From Acidimicrobiia bacterium (lineage in GTDB: Bacteria > Actinomycetota > Acidimicrobiia > Spongiisociales > JAENVV01), in contig CP070681.1 of NCBI GenBank assembly GCA_020352575.1, positions 1,123,648 through 1,129,034 of the forward strand: DNA of 5,387 nt, in the 5' to 3' direction. The notes below the pieces were generated by a model that ran no database searches, was not told the DNA's origin, and saw only the letters and a list, made by a program, of their open reading frames with translations. Below, piece by piece: positions 1-5,387 of this stretch. Each line of letters begins with the position of its first letter. Within the stretch, counting starts at the first letter, position 1. The translations under genes were made by a program, and so were the position numbers.

Positions 1-526
1 ACCTCGGGCCCGAGCCGGCGCTCGCGGTCCTGATCGACCTCCTCCCCCGGCTTTGGATCACTGCCGGGGCACCCTTCCGGAGCGTGGTGGAGGAGGCGTC
101 GGGATGGTTGGACCGACTGCCCGGCCGATGGGAATCGGAGGGAAGGCCATTTGACCGGCGCCTCATCGACGCTGCCCTCGAGGCACTCGTCGCCTGCGTG
201 GCCGAGACGGAGGCCATCACACTCGTGAGCCAGGACCTCCACGCCGGCAACGTGCTCTCGGCGACGCGGGAGCCGTGGCTGCTCATCGACCCGAAGCCCC
301 TGCTCGCCGACCGGGAGTTCTCACTCTCCCCATCATCCGGTCCCCGGAACTCGGCCACTCGAGGCATCACGCGCTGCAGCGTCTCGACCGGCTCACGGAC
401 GAGTTCGGCCTCGATCGGCAACGGGCCCAACTGTGGTGCATCGGGCAGACAGTTGCATGGTCGTTCGACGAGGGGATGGTCTTCGAGACCCACCTCGACG
501 TGGTGCGGTGGCTGCTCGAGGCGTAG
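1..526 (+). pseudogene. Aminoglycoside/hydroxyurea antibiotic kinase (streptomycin 6-kinase family), 5'-truncated by the window and frameshifted
   Basis: Members of this family (APH(6)/hydroxyurea resistance kinases) transfer phosphate from ATP to an aminoglycoside or small hydroxylated compound in the cytoplasm. The frame starting at base 3 reads directly into a typical C-lobe: a helix with LPRLWITAGAPF and GWLDRLPGRW, the catalytic loop QDLHAGNVL (bases 231-257; Asp at 234-236, Asn at 249-251), then the metal-binding IDPKP (285-299). The family-like sequence continues to about base 329, then switches to another frame: IIRSPELGHSR, LDRLTDEFGLDR, IGQTVAW and a stop at 524-526. Restoring one C in the CCCC run at 328-331 gives one continuous protein. 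The N-terminal lobe lies left of the window. The frame break may be a true inactivating mutation or a sequencing error in a homopolymer. Family assignment is confident; the actual substrate is unknown, and many genomic members are not proven resistance genes. Confidence 0.82.
328..331 (+). other. Single-base deletion (frameshift) in a C run of the antibiotic kinase gene
   Basis: Upstream of this CCCC run the kinase reads ADREFSLS; downstream the conserved tail IIRSPELGHS is found one frame away. Five C residues instead of four would give REFSLSPIIRSPELGHS, which looks like the normal sequence after the DPKP motif in this family. The site therefore needs one inserted base to restore the gene. 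Homopolymer length error, a recent pseudogene mutation, and slippage are the possible explanations. Confidence 0.75.
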
Positions 527-566
527 CCGCCCCCGTCACTCAGTAGGCGTAGCCTTCGACGTCTCA

Positions 567-577
567 GGGAGAAGGAG
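567..577 (+). promoter_or_regulatory. Shine-Dalgarno sequence of the EamA transporter
   Basis: The purine run GGGAGAAGGAG ends four bases before the ATG at 582, with AAGGAG at 572-577. It is the strongest ribosome binding site in the window. It decides the start of the transporter at 582, although the same frame is open far upstream into the kinase gene. No convincing -35/-10 pair was found in the 55-base gap before it, so the transporter may be transcribed with the kinase. Confidence 0.8.
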
Positions 578-581
578 CGAC

Positions 582-1469
582 ATGCAGTCCCGCACCCGAG
601 CCGGCATCGGACTCGCCCTCGGTACGGCCCTCATCAGTGGCATCTCCATCCCGATCAACAAGGTTGCCCTCGAGGCGGTCGGGAGCGTCACCACCTTCAC
701 CGCGGCGAAGAACCTCCTCGTCGGAATCCTGCTGCTCGGATTCGTCCTACCTCGGCTTCGTGCCCTTCGGGTCCGCGAGCTTGCTGCCCGGCCCCGCATC
801 GGTCTCGGTGCCGTTGCGTTGATCGGCGGCAGCATCCCCTTCCTGCTCTTCTTCCAGGGCCTCAGCATGGCGAGCGCACCCAGCGCCGCACTCATCCACA
901 AGACCCTCTTCATCTGGGTGGCAATCATTGCGATCCCACTCCTCGGCGAACGCCTTGGCGCGTGGGGCTGGCTCGGCCTCGGCGCCATCGCCGTCGGACA
1001 ACTCACGATCGGCTGGCCCGCCGGCTGGGGCTGGGGAACCGGCGAGTGGATGATCCTCGGGGCCACCTTGTTCTGGGCGGCCGAGACGATCCTCCTCAAG
1101 CGTCTCCTCCCCGACGTGCCGGTCTCGGTCGCTGCAGCCGCCCGGATGGCCGGCGGCGGCGTCGTCCTCTGGGGGTGGCTCCTCGCCACTGGCGGACTCT
1201 CGGCGCTCGCAGGAGTCGGCCTCGCCGGGTGGGCTTGGATCCTGCTCACGTCCGTTCTGCTGCTCGGCTACGTGACCACCTGGTACGGGGCCCTCGACCG
1301 GGCCCCGGCGACCGTCGTCACCTCGGTCCTCGCCCTCGGAGCCGTCGTCTCAGCGATAGTTGCGACCGCGCAGGGAACGATCCCGTCGACGGCCACCGCA
1401 GTCGGGCTCGTCGTGCTGACGGCTGGCGCAATCGGCGTCGCAGCGTCGGGGCGGTTGGAGGCGACCTAG
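582..1469 (+). CDS. EamA/DMT-family transporter (10 TM, RhaT/RarD-like permease)
   Basis: A 295-residue inner-membrane protein of the drug/metabolite transporter superfamily; members export amino acids, metabolites or drugs, and some import. Ten hydrophobic segments are visible at roughly residues 8-26, 38-56, 72-92, 100-119, 126-144, 155-172, 182-205, 212-234, 241-263 and 270-290, i.e. two EamA repeats of five helices, the usual layout and length. The first repeat carries the typical APSAALIHKTLFIWVAI helix followed by the LLGERL turn (residues 120-125). The second repeat has the matching APATVVTSVLALGAV helix, but AQGT replaces the expected GE turn. The ATG at 582 follows a strong Shine-Dalgarno sequence. 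It lies 55 bases after the kinase and runs the same way, so co-transcription is possible. Its TAG stop at 1467-1469 overlaps the stop of the convergent GMC gene. The substrate cannot be deduced. Confidence 0.92.
   Translation: MQSRTRAGIGLALGTALISGISIPINKVALEAVGSVTTFTAAKNLLVGILLLGFVLPRLRALRVRELAARPRIGLGAVALIGGSIPFLLFFQGLSMASAPSAALIHKTLFIWVAIIAIPLLGERLGAWGWLGLGAIAVGQLTIGWPAGWGWGTGEWMILGATLFWAAETILLKRLLPDVPVSVAAAARMAGGGVVLWGWLLATGGLSALAGVGLAGWAWILLTSVLLLGYVTTWYGALDRAPATVVTSVLALGAVVSAIVATAQGTIPSTATAVGLVVLTAGAIGVAASGRLEAT
1466..1469. other. Shared CTAG: overlapping stop codons of two convergent genes
   Basis: The palindrome CTAG gives TAG at 1467-1469 for the transporter on the plus strand and TAG at 1468-1466 for the GMC oxidoreductase on the minus strand. 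The two genes thus overlap tail to tail by four bases, leaving no intergenic space for a dedicated terminator. Any terminator for either transcript must lie inside the opposing coding region. Confidence 0.9.
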
Positions 1470-3133
1470 CCCCAGGGGTCGAGGCCCAGGACCCCAACCG
1501 GGACGGTGGGCGATCCCGGCGCGATCGGATTGACCCGGGCATATGCCTCGCCCAGTCCGGGCCGGACGTCCTGCTCACCGTTGTTCGGCCAGAGGGCCAT
1601 GGCACGTTCGGACATCGCGGTGATGGTGAGTGACGGGTTCACGCCGAGGTTCGCCCCGACGGCCGCACCGTCGGCCACGTGGAGGCCGGGAACGCCGTAG
1701 ACGCGGTGGTATCCGTCGATCACTGCCGTCTCGGGGTTGGGACCCACGTTGGCGCCGCCGAGGATGTGGGCGGTCGTGGGGGTGTCGAGCAGGACCTCGT
1801 TCACCGCGCTGCCCGGGATCCCGCCCATGTGGTCTGCAGCAACCCGCGCCGCTTCATTCGCCACCGGGAGGTAGGTCGGGTTCGGCTCACCATGGCCCTG
1901 CTCGCTCGTGAGCCGCTTCTTGCCCCGGAGCTTCACCCGGATGCTGTTGTCCTTGCTCTGCATCACGAGGAGGATCACGGAACGCTCCGCCCAGTTCCGC
2001 ACCGAGAGCGACCGGACGAACGTCCGGGGTCTGCGAACCACCTGCCCGAGGAAGCGGAGCCAGCGTGGGATGCGGCCACCGCCGTCCACGAGGATCGTCG
2101 CGAGCAATGCCATGAGGTTGCTGCCCTTCGGGTAGCGCACCGGTTCGATGTGGGTGTCCCCCGAAGGGTGGATCGACGAGGTGATCGCCACGCCCTCGGA
2201 GTAGTCGATGTCGTCGCTCATGGACGTGGCACCGAGGATCGCCTCGGAGTTCGTGAGGACGCGATGCCCCACCCGTTCCGAGAGGCCTGGGAAACGCCCC
2301 TCTGCAGCGAGCCGGAGGAGGAGGCGGGTGGTGCCGAGCGCCCCCGCGGAGAGGATGACGTCCTTCGCAACGAACGTGCGGCGGCGCCTACGGACCCACG
2401 CCCCCGGGCGCTGGGTCGTGACCCGGAAGCCACCGCCGGCGAGGGGCTCGATGTCCACGACCTCGTGCTCGGGATGCACCGTCGCCCCCGCCCGTTCGGC
2501 AAGGTGCAGGTAGTTCTTGTCGAGCGTGTTCTTCGCGTTGTGTCGACACCCCACCATGCATCCGCCACACCCGATACAGCCGGCTCGGGCGGGCCCCGCT
2601 CCGCCGAAGTACGGGTCGGGCACCTCCTGACCGGCCGCACCGAAGTAGACCCCAACCGGGGTGTGCGTGAAGGTGTCCTCGACCCCGAAATGGGCTCCGA
2701 GGTGCCGGATCACCTCGTCGGCGGGTGTGTCCCCCGGGTACTCCTCGGCGCCCAGCATTCGATTCGCCATCCGGTACCAGGGCGCCAACTCGGCCCTCCA
2801 ATCGGTCATCTGGGACCACAGGGGGTCGGTGTAGAAGGCGTCGTGGGGCTCGTAGAGGGTGTTGGCGTAGACGAGCGACCCTCCACCAACCCCCGCCCCG
2901 GAGATGACGAGCACGTCCTTGAGGAGCGTCATGCGTTGGATGCCTCGCATCCCGAGCCTCGGGAACCAGAGGAACTTGCGGACCTGCCAGTTGGATTCCG
3001 GGAAGTCCTTCGACCCGAACCGCTTGCCCGCCTCGAGTACCCCGACCGAGTACCCCTTCTCGGTGAGGCGAAGCGCAGAGACACTTCCCCCGAAGCCGCT
3101 CCCGATGACGAGGACGTCGTACTCGGTGGTCAT
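1466..3133 (-). CDS. GMC-family FAD oxidoreductase, ChoD-like (cholesterol-oxidase-type), with a four-cysteine cluster
   Basis: A 555-residue FAD enzyme that would oxidise an alcohol, perhaps a sterol-type or ring hydroxyl, to a carbonyl compound. The N-terminal Rossmann fold shows GSGFGG at residues 11-16 and the ribose-binding Glu34 in VLEAG. The GMC flavin motif GAGVGGGSLVYANTLY is at 79-94. The C-terminal catalytic part has TAHILGG (His456) and VADGAAVGANLGVNPS (485-500; Asn499), matching the His/Asn pair of cholesterol oxidases. From memory, the sequence resembles Mycobacterium tuberculosis ChoD along most of its length (GYSVGVLEAG, AITSSIHP, DTHIEPVRY, EQGHGEPNPT). Cys186, Cys189, Cys192 and Cys196 form a Cx2Cx2Cx3C pattern. 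There is no signal peptide, so it is probably cytoplasmic. The ATG overlaps the stop of the LigA-like gene as ATGA, supporting coupled translation; it is the last gene of the leftward operon. Real substrate unknown; sterol activity is only inferred from homology. Confidence 0.92.
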   Translation of the reverse strand: MTTEYDVLVIGSGFGGSVSALRLTEKGYSVGVLEAGKRFGSKDFPESNWQVRKFLWFPRLGMRGIQRMTLLKDVLVISGAGVGGGSLVYANTLYEPHDAFYTDPLWSQMTDWRAELAPWYRMANRMLGAEEYPGDTPADEVIRHLGAHFGVEDTFTHTPVGVYFGAAGQEVPDPYFGGAGPARAGCIGCGGCMVGCRHNAKNTLDKNYLHLAERAGATVHPEHEVVDIEPLAGGGFRVTTQRPGAWVRRRRRTFVAKDVILSAGALGTTRLLLRLAAEGRFPGLSERVGHRVLTNSEAILGATSMSDDIDYSEGVAITSSIHPSGDTHIEPVRYPKGSNLMALLATILVDGGGRIPRWLRFLGQVVRRPRTFVRSLSVRNWAERSVILLVMQSKDNSIRVKLRGKKRLTSEQGHGEPNPTYLPVANEAARVAADHMGGIPGSAVNEVLLDTPTTAHILGGANVGPNPETAVIDGYHRVYGVPGLHVADGAAVGANLGVNPSLTITAMSERAMALWPNNGEQDVRPGLGEAYARVNPIAPGSPTVPVGVLGLDPWG

Positions 3134-3474
3134 GTGGTGATGTCCGGGTACCCGTGGGGGATCACGTCCTCACGGAACCGTTCCTTCATCTCCGGCCAGG
3201 TCGCATCGCCAGCCCACACCCGCACCGCCTCGACGAAGTGCCAGAGCATGTAGGGGTGGGCGCCCAGGCGATAGAGCTCACCGTGGTCGACGGCGACGAG
3301 CGCAGAGCGCTCCTCGTCGGTGAATGTCCCCGAGTCGGGGGTGGGCAGTCTGGAACCAGCGGCTCGCGCCTCCCACGCCGCAACGTAGGCGGCGGGATCG
3401 GCGGCATAGGCGGTCGCCTCCGTGTCGGCACCCTCGACCCACGCGATGAACTTGTCGACACCGAAGCGGCTCAC
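3130..3474 (-). CDS. LigA-type small subunit of a class III extradiol dioxygenase (LigAB family)
   Basis: A 114-residue protein starting with GTG at 3474. In LigAB enzymes the small alpha subunit packs on the catalytic LigB subunit and helps close the active site. The central part, DEERSALVAVDHGELYRLGA followed by HPYMLWHFVEAV (about residues 53-84), is typical of the LigA fold. The first 40 residues, with DKFIAWVEGADTEA and DPAAYVAAWEA, look helical and match the family only loosely. The frame is open further upstream, to 3663, but that extension is arginine-rich shadow sequence inside the LigB gene. The GTG at 3474 overlaps the LigB stop as GTGA, which explains translation by coupling, with only a weak GGTGGG upstream. 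Its own TGA overlaps the next ATG. The gene follows its LigB partner, whereas in classic ligAB the order is A then B. Assignment rests on motif resemblance and on the neighbouring LigB. Confidence 0.8.
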   Translation of the reverse strand: MSRFGVDKFIAWVEGADTEATAYAADPAAYVAAWEARAAGSRLPTPDSGTFTDEERSALVAVDHGELYRLGAHPYMLWHFVEAVRVWAGDATWPEMKERFREDVIPHGYPDITT

Positions 3475-4313
3475 ACGTCCCACCAGAAGAACGGACCGTT
3501 TGCGAAACGGGACGGTACTCCCTCGGCAAACGAGGCGCCGGTCCCGGCCGCTGCCAGGGCCGTGAGGAAGTTGAGGAACTGGCCTGTGACGTTGCCCGCG
3601 GCGGCGAGGCGCTCGAACGAGCACCCTGCGACCGCACCGGCGAGGTCGCCCGCGGCCATCCACCGCACGGCCTCGTCGTCGAACACCTGGTCGGGCGAGC
3701 CACCCCCGAGGAACTGGCGAGGGCCGCCGATCTCGGTGGCGAGGTGGCCCGAAGCGATGAGTGCCACCCGCCTGTCGAAGGGAGCGGCCTCGATCCGATC
3801 ACGCAGCCACGTGCCCAGTGCGGCGTAACGCTCCGGGCCCGGGATCGGTGGGATGTTGGCGTTGGTGTGGATGGGGACGATCGGGACGTCGAGGTCGGGC
3901 GTCATGAACACCGCTGGCAGTGTGAACGAGTGGTCGAGCACCCATTCGTTCGACATGGCGAAGTCGAACTCGGTGGGGAGGGTCGTCCCGCCGAGGAGCC
4001 ATCCGGCGAGTTCGGTGTCGCCGTCCACCTCCCATGGCTCGAGGCCGAACGTGCGGATCTCGTTCTCGAACGTGCAGGCGAACCGTTCGGCCTTGCCGAC
4101 GCAGAACGCCGGCGAGTTGTCCCACTGGAACGCACGCAAGTGGTCGGACCCGACGACGACCAGGACGTCGGCTCCCGCGTCCCGGATCCGCTCGCCGAAC
4201 GTGTCGAAGCGCTCCTTCGTGCGGGCCAGGTCGTCGGGGACGGGGTCGGCGCGCATCGTCCGCCACAGGAGGGGGTTGTGGGGGACCCCACAGATCGCAA
4301 CGAGTTCAGCCAT
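3471..4313 (-). CDS. LigB-type catalytic subunit of a class III extradiol ring-cleavage dioxygenase
   Basis: A 280-residue protein of the LigB family, whose members use non-haem Fe(II) and O2 to cleave catechol-like rings (protocatechuate 4,5-dioxygenase and relatives). The start MAELVAICGVPHNP places His12 exactly where LigB of Sphingobium SYK-6 has its first iron ligand. The second, His58, is in VVVGSDHLRAF, and active-site histidines follow at His128 (VLDHSFTLP) and His190 (LIASGHLATEIGG, equivalent to the catalytic base His195). The third ligand, Glu242 in LigB, falls on Gln245 in AAGNVTGQFLNFL, so this ligand appears replaced. Length is normal for the family. The ATG at 4313 shares its A with the TGA of the upstream LLM gene (TGATG), and a longer upstream frame (to 4529) is arginine-rich shadow sequence. 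The LigA-like gene follows with a 4-base overlap. The ring substrate is unknown; activity depends on whether glutamine can support iron binding. Confidence 0.88.
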   Translation of the reverse strand: MAELVAICGVPHNPLLWRTMRADPVPDDLARTKERFDTFGERIRDAGADVLVVVGSDHLRAFQWDNSPAFCVGKAERFACTFENEIRTFGLEPWEVDGDTELAGWLLGGTTLPTEFDFAMSNEWVLDHSFTLPAVFMTPDLDVPIVPIHTNANIPPIPGPERYAALGTWLRDRIEAAPFDRRVALIASGHLATEIGGPRQFLGGGSPDQVFDDEAVRWMAAGDLAGAVAGCSFERLAAAGNVTGQFLNFLTALAAAGTGASFAEGVPSRFANGPFFWWDV

Positions 4314-5290
4314 CAGTCCCGCAGTTTGGGGATCACCTCGGTGCCGAGCAACTCGATCGACTCGAACCATCGCTCGTACGAGAGCCGGAGGTCGAAGACG
4401 AGGTGGTCGACACCGACGTCTGCGAACTTGGCCGTCTGCTCCACGACCTGATCCGGGGTGCCGGCGATGAGCGAGCCCTCGATGTCCTGGGCCGTCTCGA
4501 ACCGGCCGGACGGTGGCTTCACCCACCACTTACCCCGATCATTCGCCCACCGCAGGAGCCCATCGACACTCGTCCCGGCCCACGCCTCCGCCTCGGTCTC
4601 GGCGATCGTGGTGGGGGGCACCACGCCGACGGTCGGCATCGGACGGCCGTTCTCTGCGACGAGTTCGGTCATCTTCGCCACCCGCTTCTCGATGGTCTTG
4701 AGTGTGATCCGTCCCGGGATCCATCCGTCGCAGTATTCGGCAGCACGGCGGGCCGACGCAGGCGTGGCACCGCCGTACCAGAACGGTATGTCACCGGTCG
4801 GCTTGGGGAAGAGGTTCACGTCCTCGAACGAGTAGTAGTCGTCGGCGTAGGTGACCATGTTCTCGTTGAAGACGAGCTCCTGGATGCGGGCGTTCGACTC
4901 GACGAGCTCCGGGCGGAAGATACCTCCCATCCCGACCGCCTCGAACTCGTGGTCGAACGTCCCGGCACCCCAGCCCTGGATGATCCGGCCACCGAAGAGA
5001 TGGGTCATCGAGGCGAGGGTGAAGGCCGTGATGAGCGGATGCCGGTACGGGATGAGCGTCGCCGTCCCGAGGGTGATCCGCTCCGTGACGGCACCGATGG
5101 CAGTGAGGACGGTGAGCGGCTCGTAGAAGTCGGTGGCGGCCGACTCGAACTCGCCGTGGGGCTCGAACAGGAGGTGGTCGCGCACCCAGACCGAGTCGAA
5201 GCCGAGTGCCTCGGCCTGGCGTGAGCCGTCGAGGAGTCGGTCGCGGTCGGCGTACTCGCCGAAGTGCGGGAGGAGCAGCCCGAACTGCAT
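4313..5290 (-). CDS. LLM-class (luciferase-like) flavin- or F420-dependent oxidoreductase
   Basis: A 325-residue member of the bacterial luciferase-like family, cytoplasmic TIM-barrel enzymes that use FMNH2 as monooxygenases or F420 as dehydrogenases/reductases. Family signs in order: MQFGLLLPHFGE as first barrel strand; EALGFDSVWVRDHLLF at residues 27-42; the core ITLGTATLIPYRHPL and MTHLFGGRIIQGWGAG (72-110), typical of this family, especially F420-type branches; IPFWYGGATPASARRAAEYC (168-187); and a late SLIAGTPDQVVEQTAKFADVG (273-293). The length is usual. ATG at 5290 was chosen because a GGGGG lies seven bases upstream and the protein then begins at the family start. A GTG at 5296, overlapping the previous stop as GTGA, is an alternative adding two residues. 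It sits two bases after the amidohydrolase and shares one base with LigB, so it is in the same operon. It may oxygenate or dehydrogenate a pathway intermediate before ring cleavage; cofactor and substrate are not settled by sequence. Confidence 0.9.
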   Translation of the reverse strand: MQFGLLLPHFGEYADRDRLLDGSRQAEALGFDSVWVRDHLLFEPHGEFESAATDFYEPLTVLTAIGAVTERITLGTATLIPYRHPLITAFTLASMTHLFGGRIIQGWGAGTFDHEFEAVGMGGIFRPELVESNARIQELVFNENMVTYADDYYSFEDVNLFPKPTGDIPFWYGGATPASARRAAEYCDGWIPGRITLKTIEKRVAKMTELVAENGRPMPTVGVVPPTTIAETEAEAWAGTSVDGLLRWANDRGKWWVKPPSGRFETAQDIEGSLIAGTPDQVVEQTAKFADVGVDHLVFDLRLSYERWFESIELLGTEVIPKLRD

Positions 5291-5292
5291 CG

Positions 5293-5387
5293 TCACACCC
5301 CCGGCTTCACAAGGGTGCCGTGTCCGGGCTTGCCGGTGACCTCACCGTCGATCCACACATCGGTGCCCCTGACGAGGGTGCGCACCA
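5293..5387 (-). CDS. Amidohydrolase C-terminal fragment (dihydroorotase/hydantoinase/allantoinase-like), partial at the window edge
   Basis: Only the last 30 codons and the TGA stop (5295-5293) are in the window; two bases of a split codon remain at the edge. The peptide contains VRTLVRGTDVWIDGEVTGKP followed by GHGTLVKPGV. The pattern of a hydrophobic strand, VRG, a short strand, DGEV, then GKPGxG is the typical C-terminal end of cyclic amidohydrolases, which hydrolyse ring amide bonds in dihydroorotate, hydantoins or allantoin. The catalytic metal site lies outside the window, so neither subfamily nor activity can be confirmed. It is directed like the four genes after it and ends two bases before the LLM start, so it probably belongs to the same operon. 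More genes and the promoter probably lie further right. Confidence 0.7.
   Translation of the reverse strand, partial: VRTLVRGTDVWIDGEVTGKPGHGTLVKPGV
5298..5302 (-). promoter_or_regulatory. Probable Shine-Dalgarno (GGGGG) of the LLM oxidoreductase
   Basis: On the minus strand GGGGG lies seven bases before the ATG at 5290, inside the last codons of the amidohydrolase. For the alternative GTG at 5296 it would be only one base away, too close. This favours the ATG start. Confidence 0.45.

Noticed and set aside
328..331. Programmed ribosomal frameshifting in the kinase gene
   Set aside because: The run does not form a classic X XXY YYZ slippery heptamer, no clear downstream stimulator was seen, and this family is not known to use frameshifting. 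A deletion or sequencing error is simpler.
550..555. TAGCCT as a possible -10 element before the transporter
   Set aside because: It fits TAnnnT only loosely, and no -35-like sequence is present at a suitable distance.
84..1469. Single fused kinase-transporter protein
   Set aside because: The middle part (about 330-581) is unlike any family, while the other frame there holds the real kinase tail with a stop at 526. A strong Shine-Dalgarno sequence precedes ATG 582.
1475..1495. Small inverted repeat GGGGTC / GACCCC with a 9-base loop just after the transporter stop
   Set aside because: Only six base pairs, no T-run follows, and it lies within the 3' coding end of the GMC gene. Too weak to call a terminator, although it might fold in RNA.
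1679..3253. Long plus-strand open frame (524 codons) opposite the GMC gene
   Set aside because: It is the complement of a well-supported GMC oxidoreductase with recognisable motifs. The translation has no family features and no coherent secondary pattern; long antisense frames are common in high-GC DNA.
3744..4451. Plus-strand open frame (235 codons) opposite LigB
   Set aside because: Shadow of the LigB coding strand; no motif and no ribosome binding site of note.
4034..5224. Plus-strand open frame of 396 codons opposite LigB and LLM
   Set aside because: Arginine- and glycine-rich shadow translation antisense to two clear enzyme genes; no recognisable domain.

Overview
The window is high-GC DNA with near-saturated coding, GTG as well as ATG starts and very tightly packed genes. 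Together with a ChoD-like GMC oxidoreductase and a luciferase-like (LLM) flavin/F420-type oxidoreductase, this suggests an actinobacterium. An Acidimicrobiia-type or mycobacterium-related lineage would fit, but the lineage is inferred from gene content and is not proven by a marker gene.

Plus strand, 1-1469. The window opens inside an aminoglycoside/hydroxyurea-type antibiotic kinase (streptomycin 6-kinase family). Its active-site loop is intact, but its reading frame breaks at a CCCC run (328-331); the last part, to the stop at 524-526, lies in another frame. After a 55-base gap with a clear Shine-Dalgarno sequence comes a complete ten-helix EamA/DMT transporter (582-1469). The broken kinase frame stays open into the transporter, so an automatic caller can produce a false kinase-transporter fusion.

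Minus strand, 5387-1466. Five genes read leftward with almost no space between them: the C-terminal end of a cyclic amidohydrolase (5387-5293), an LLM-class oxidoreductase (5290-4313), a LigB-type class III extradiol dioxygenase catalytic subunit (4313-3471), a short LigA-type partner (3474-3130) and a ChoD-like GMC oxidoreductase (3133-1466). Junctions are a 2-base gap, a 1-base overlap and two 4-base overlaps, so this is very probably one translationally coupled catabolic operon whose promoter lies beyond the right edge. The enzyme set (C-N hydrolase, flavin/F420 oxygenase or dehydrogenase, ring-cleaving dioxygenase, alcohol/sterol-type oxidase) suggests breakdown of a cyclic compound, but the substrate cannot be read from the sequence.

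The two blocks converge at 1466-1469, where a single CTAG supplies the stop codons of both the transporter and the GMC oxidase. The most interesting point is in the LigB-like protein: all conserved histidines are present, but the glutamate expected as third iron ligand appears to be glutamine (Q245). No RNA gene, CRISPR array, mobile element or long repeat was seen, and no stretch above 300 bases lacks a gene.
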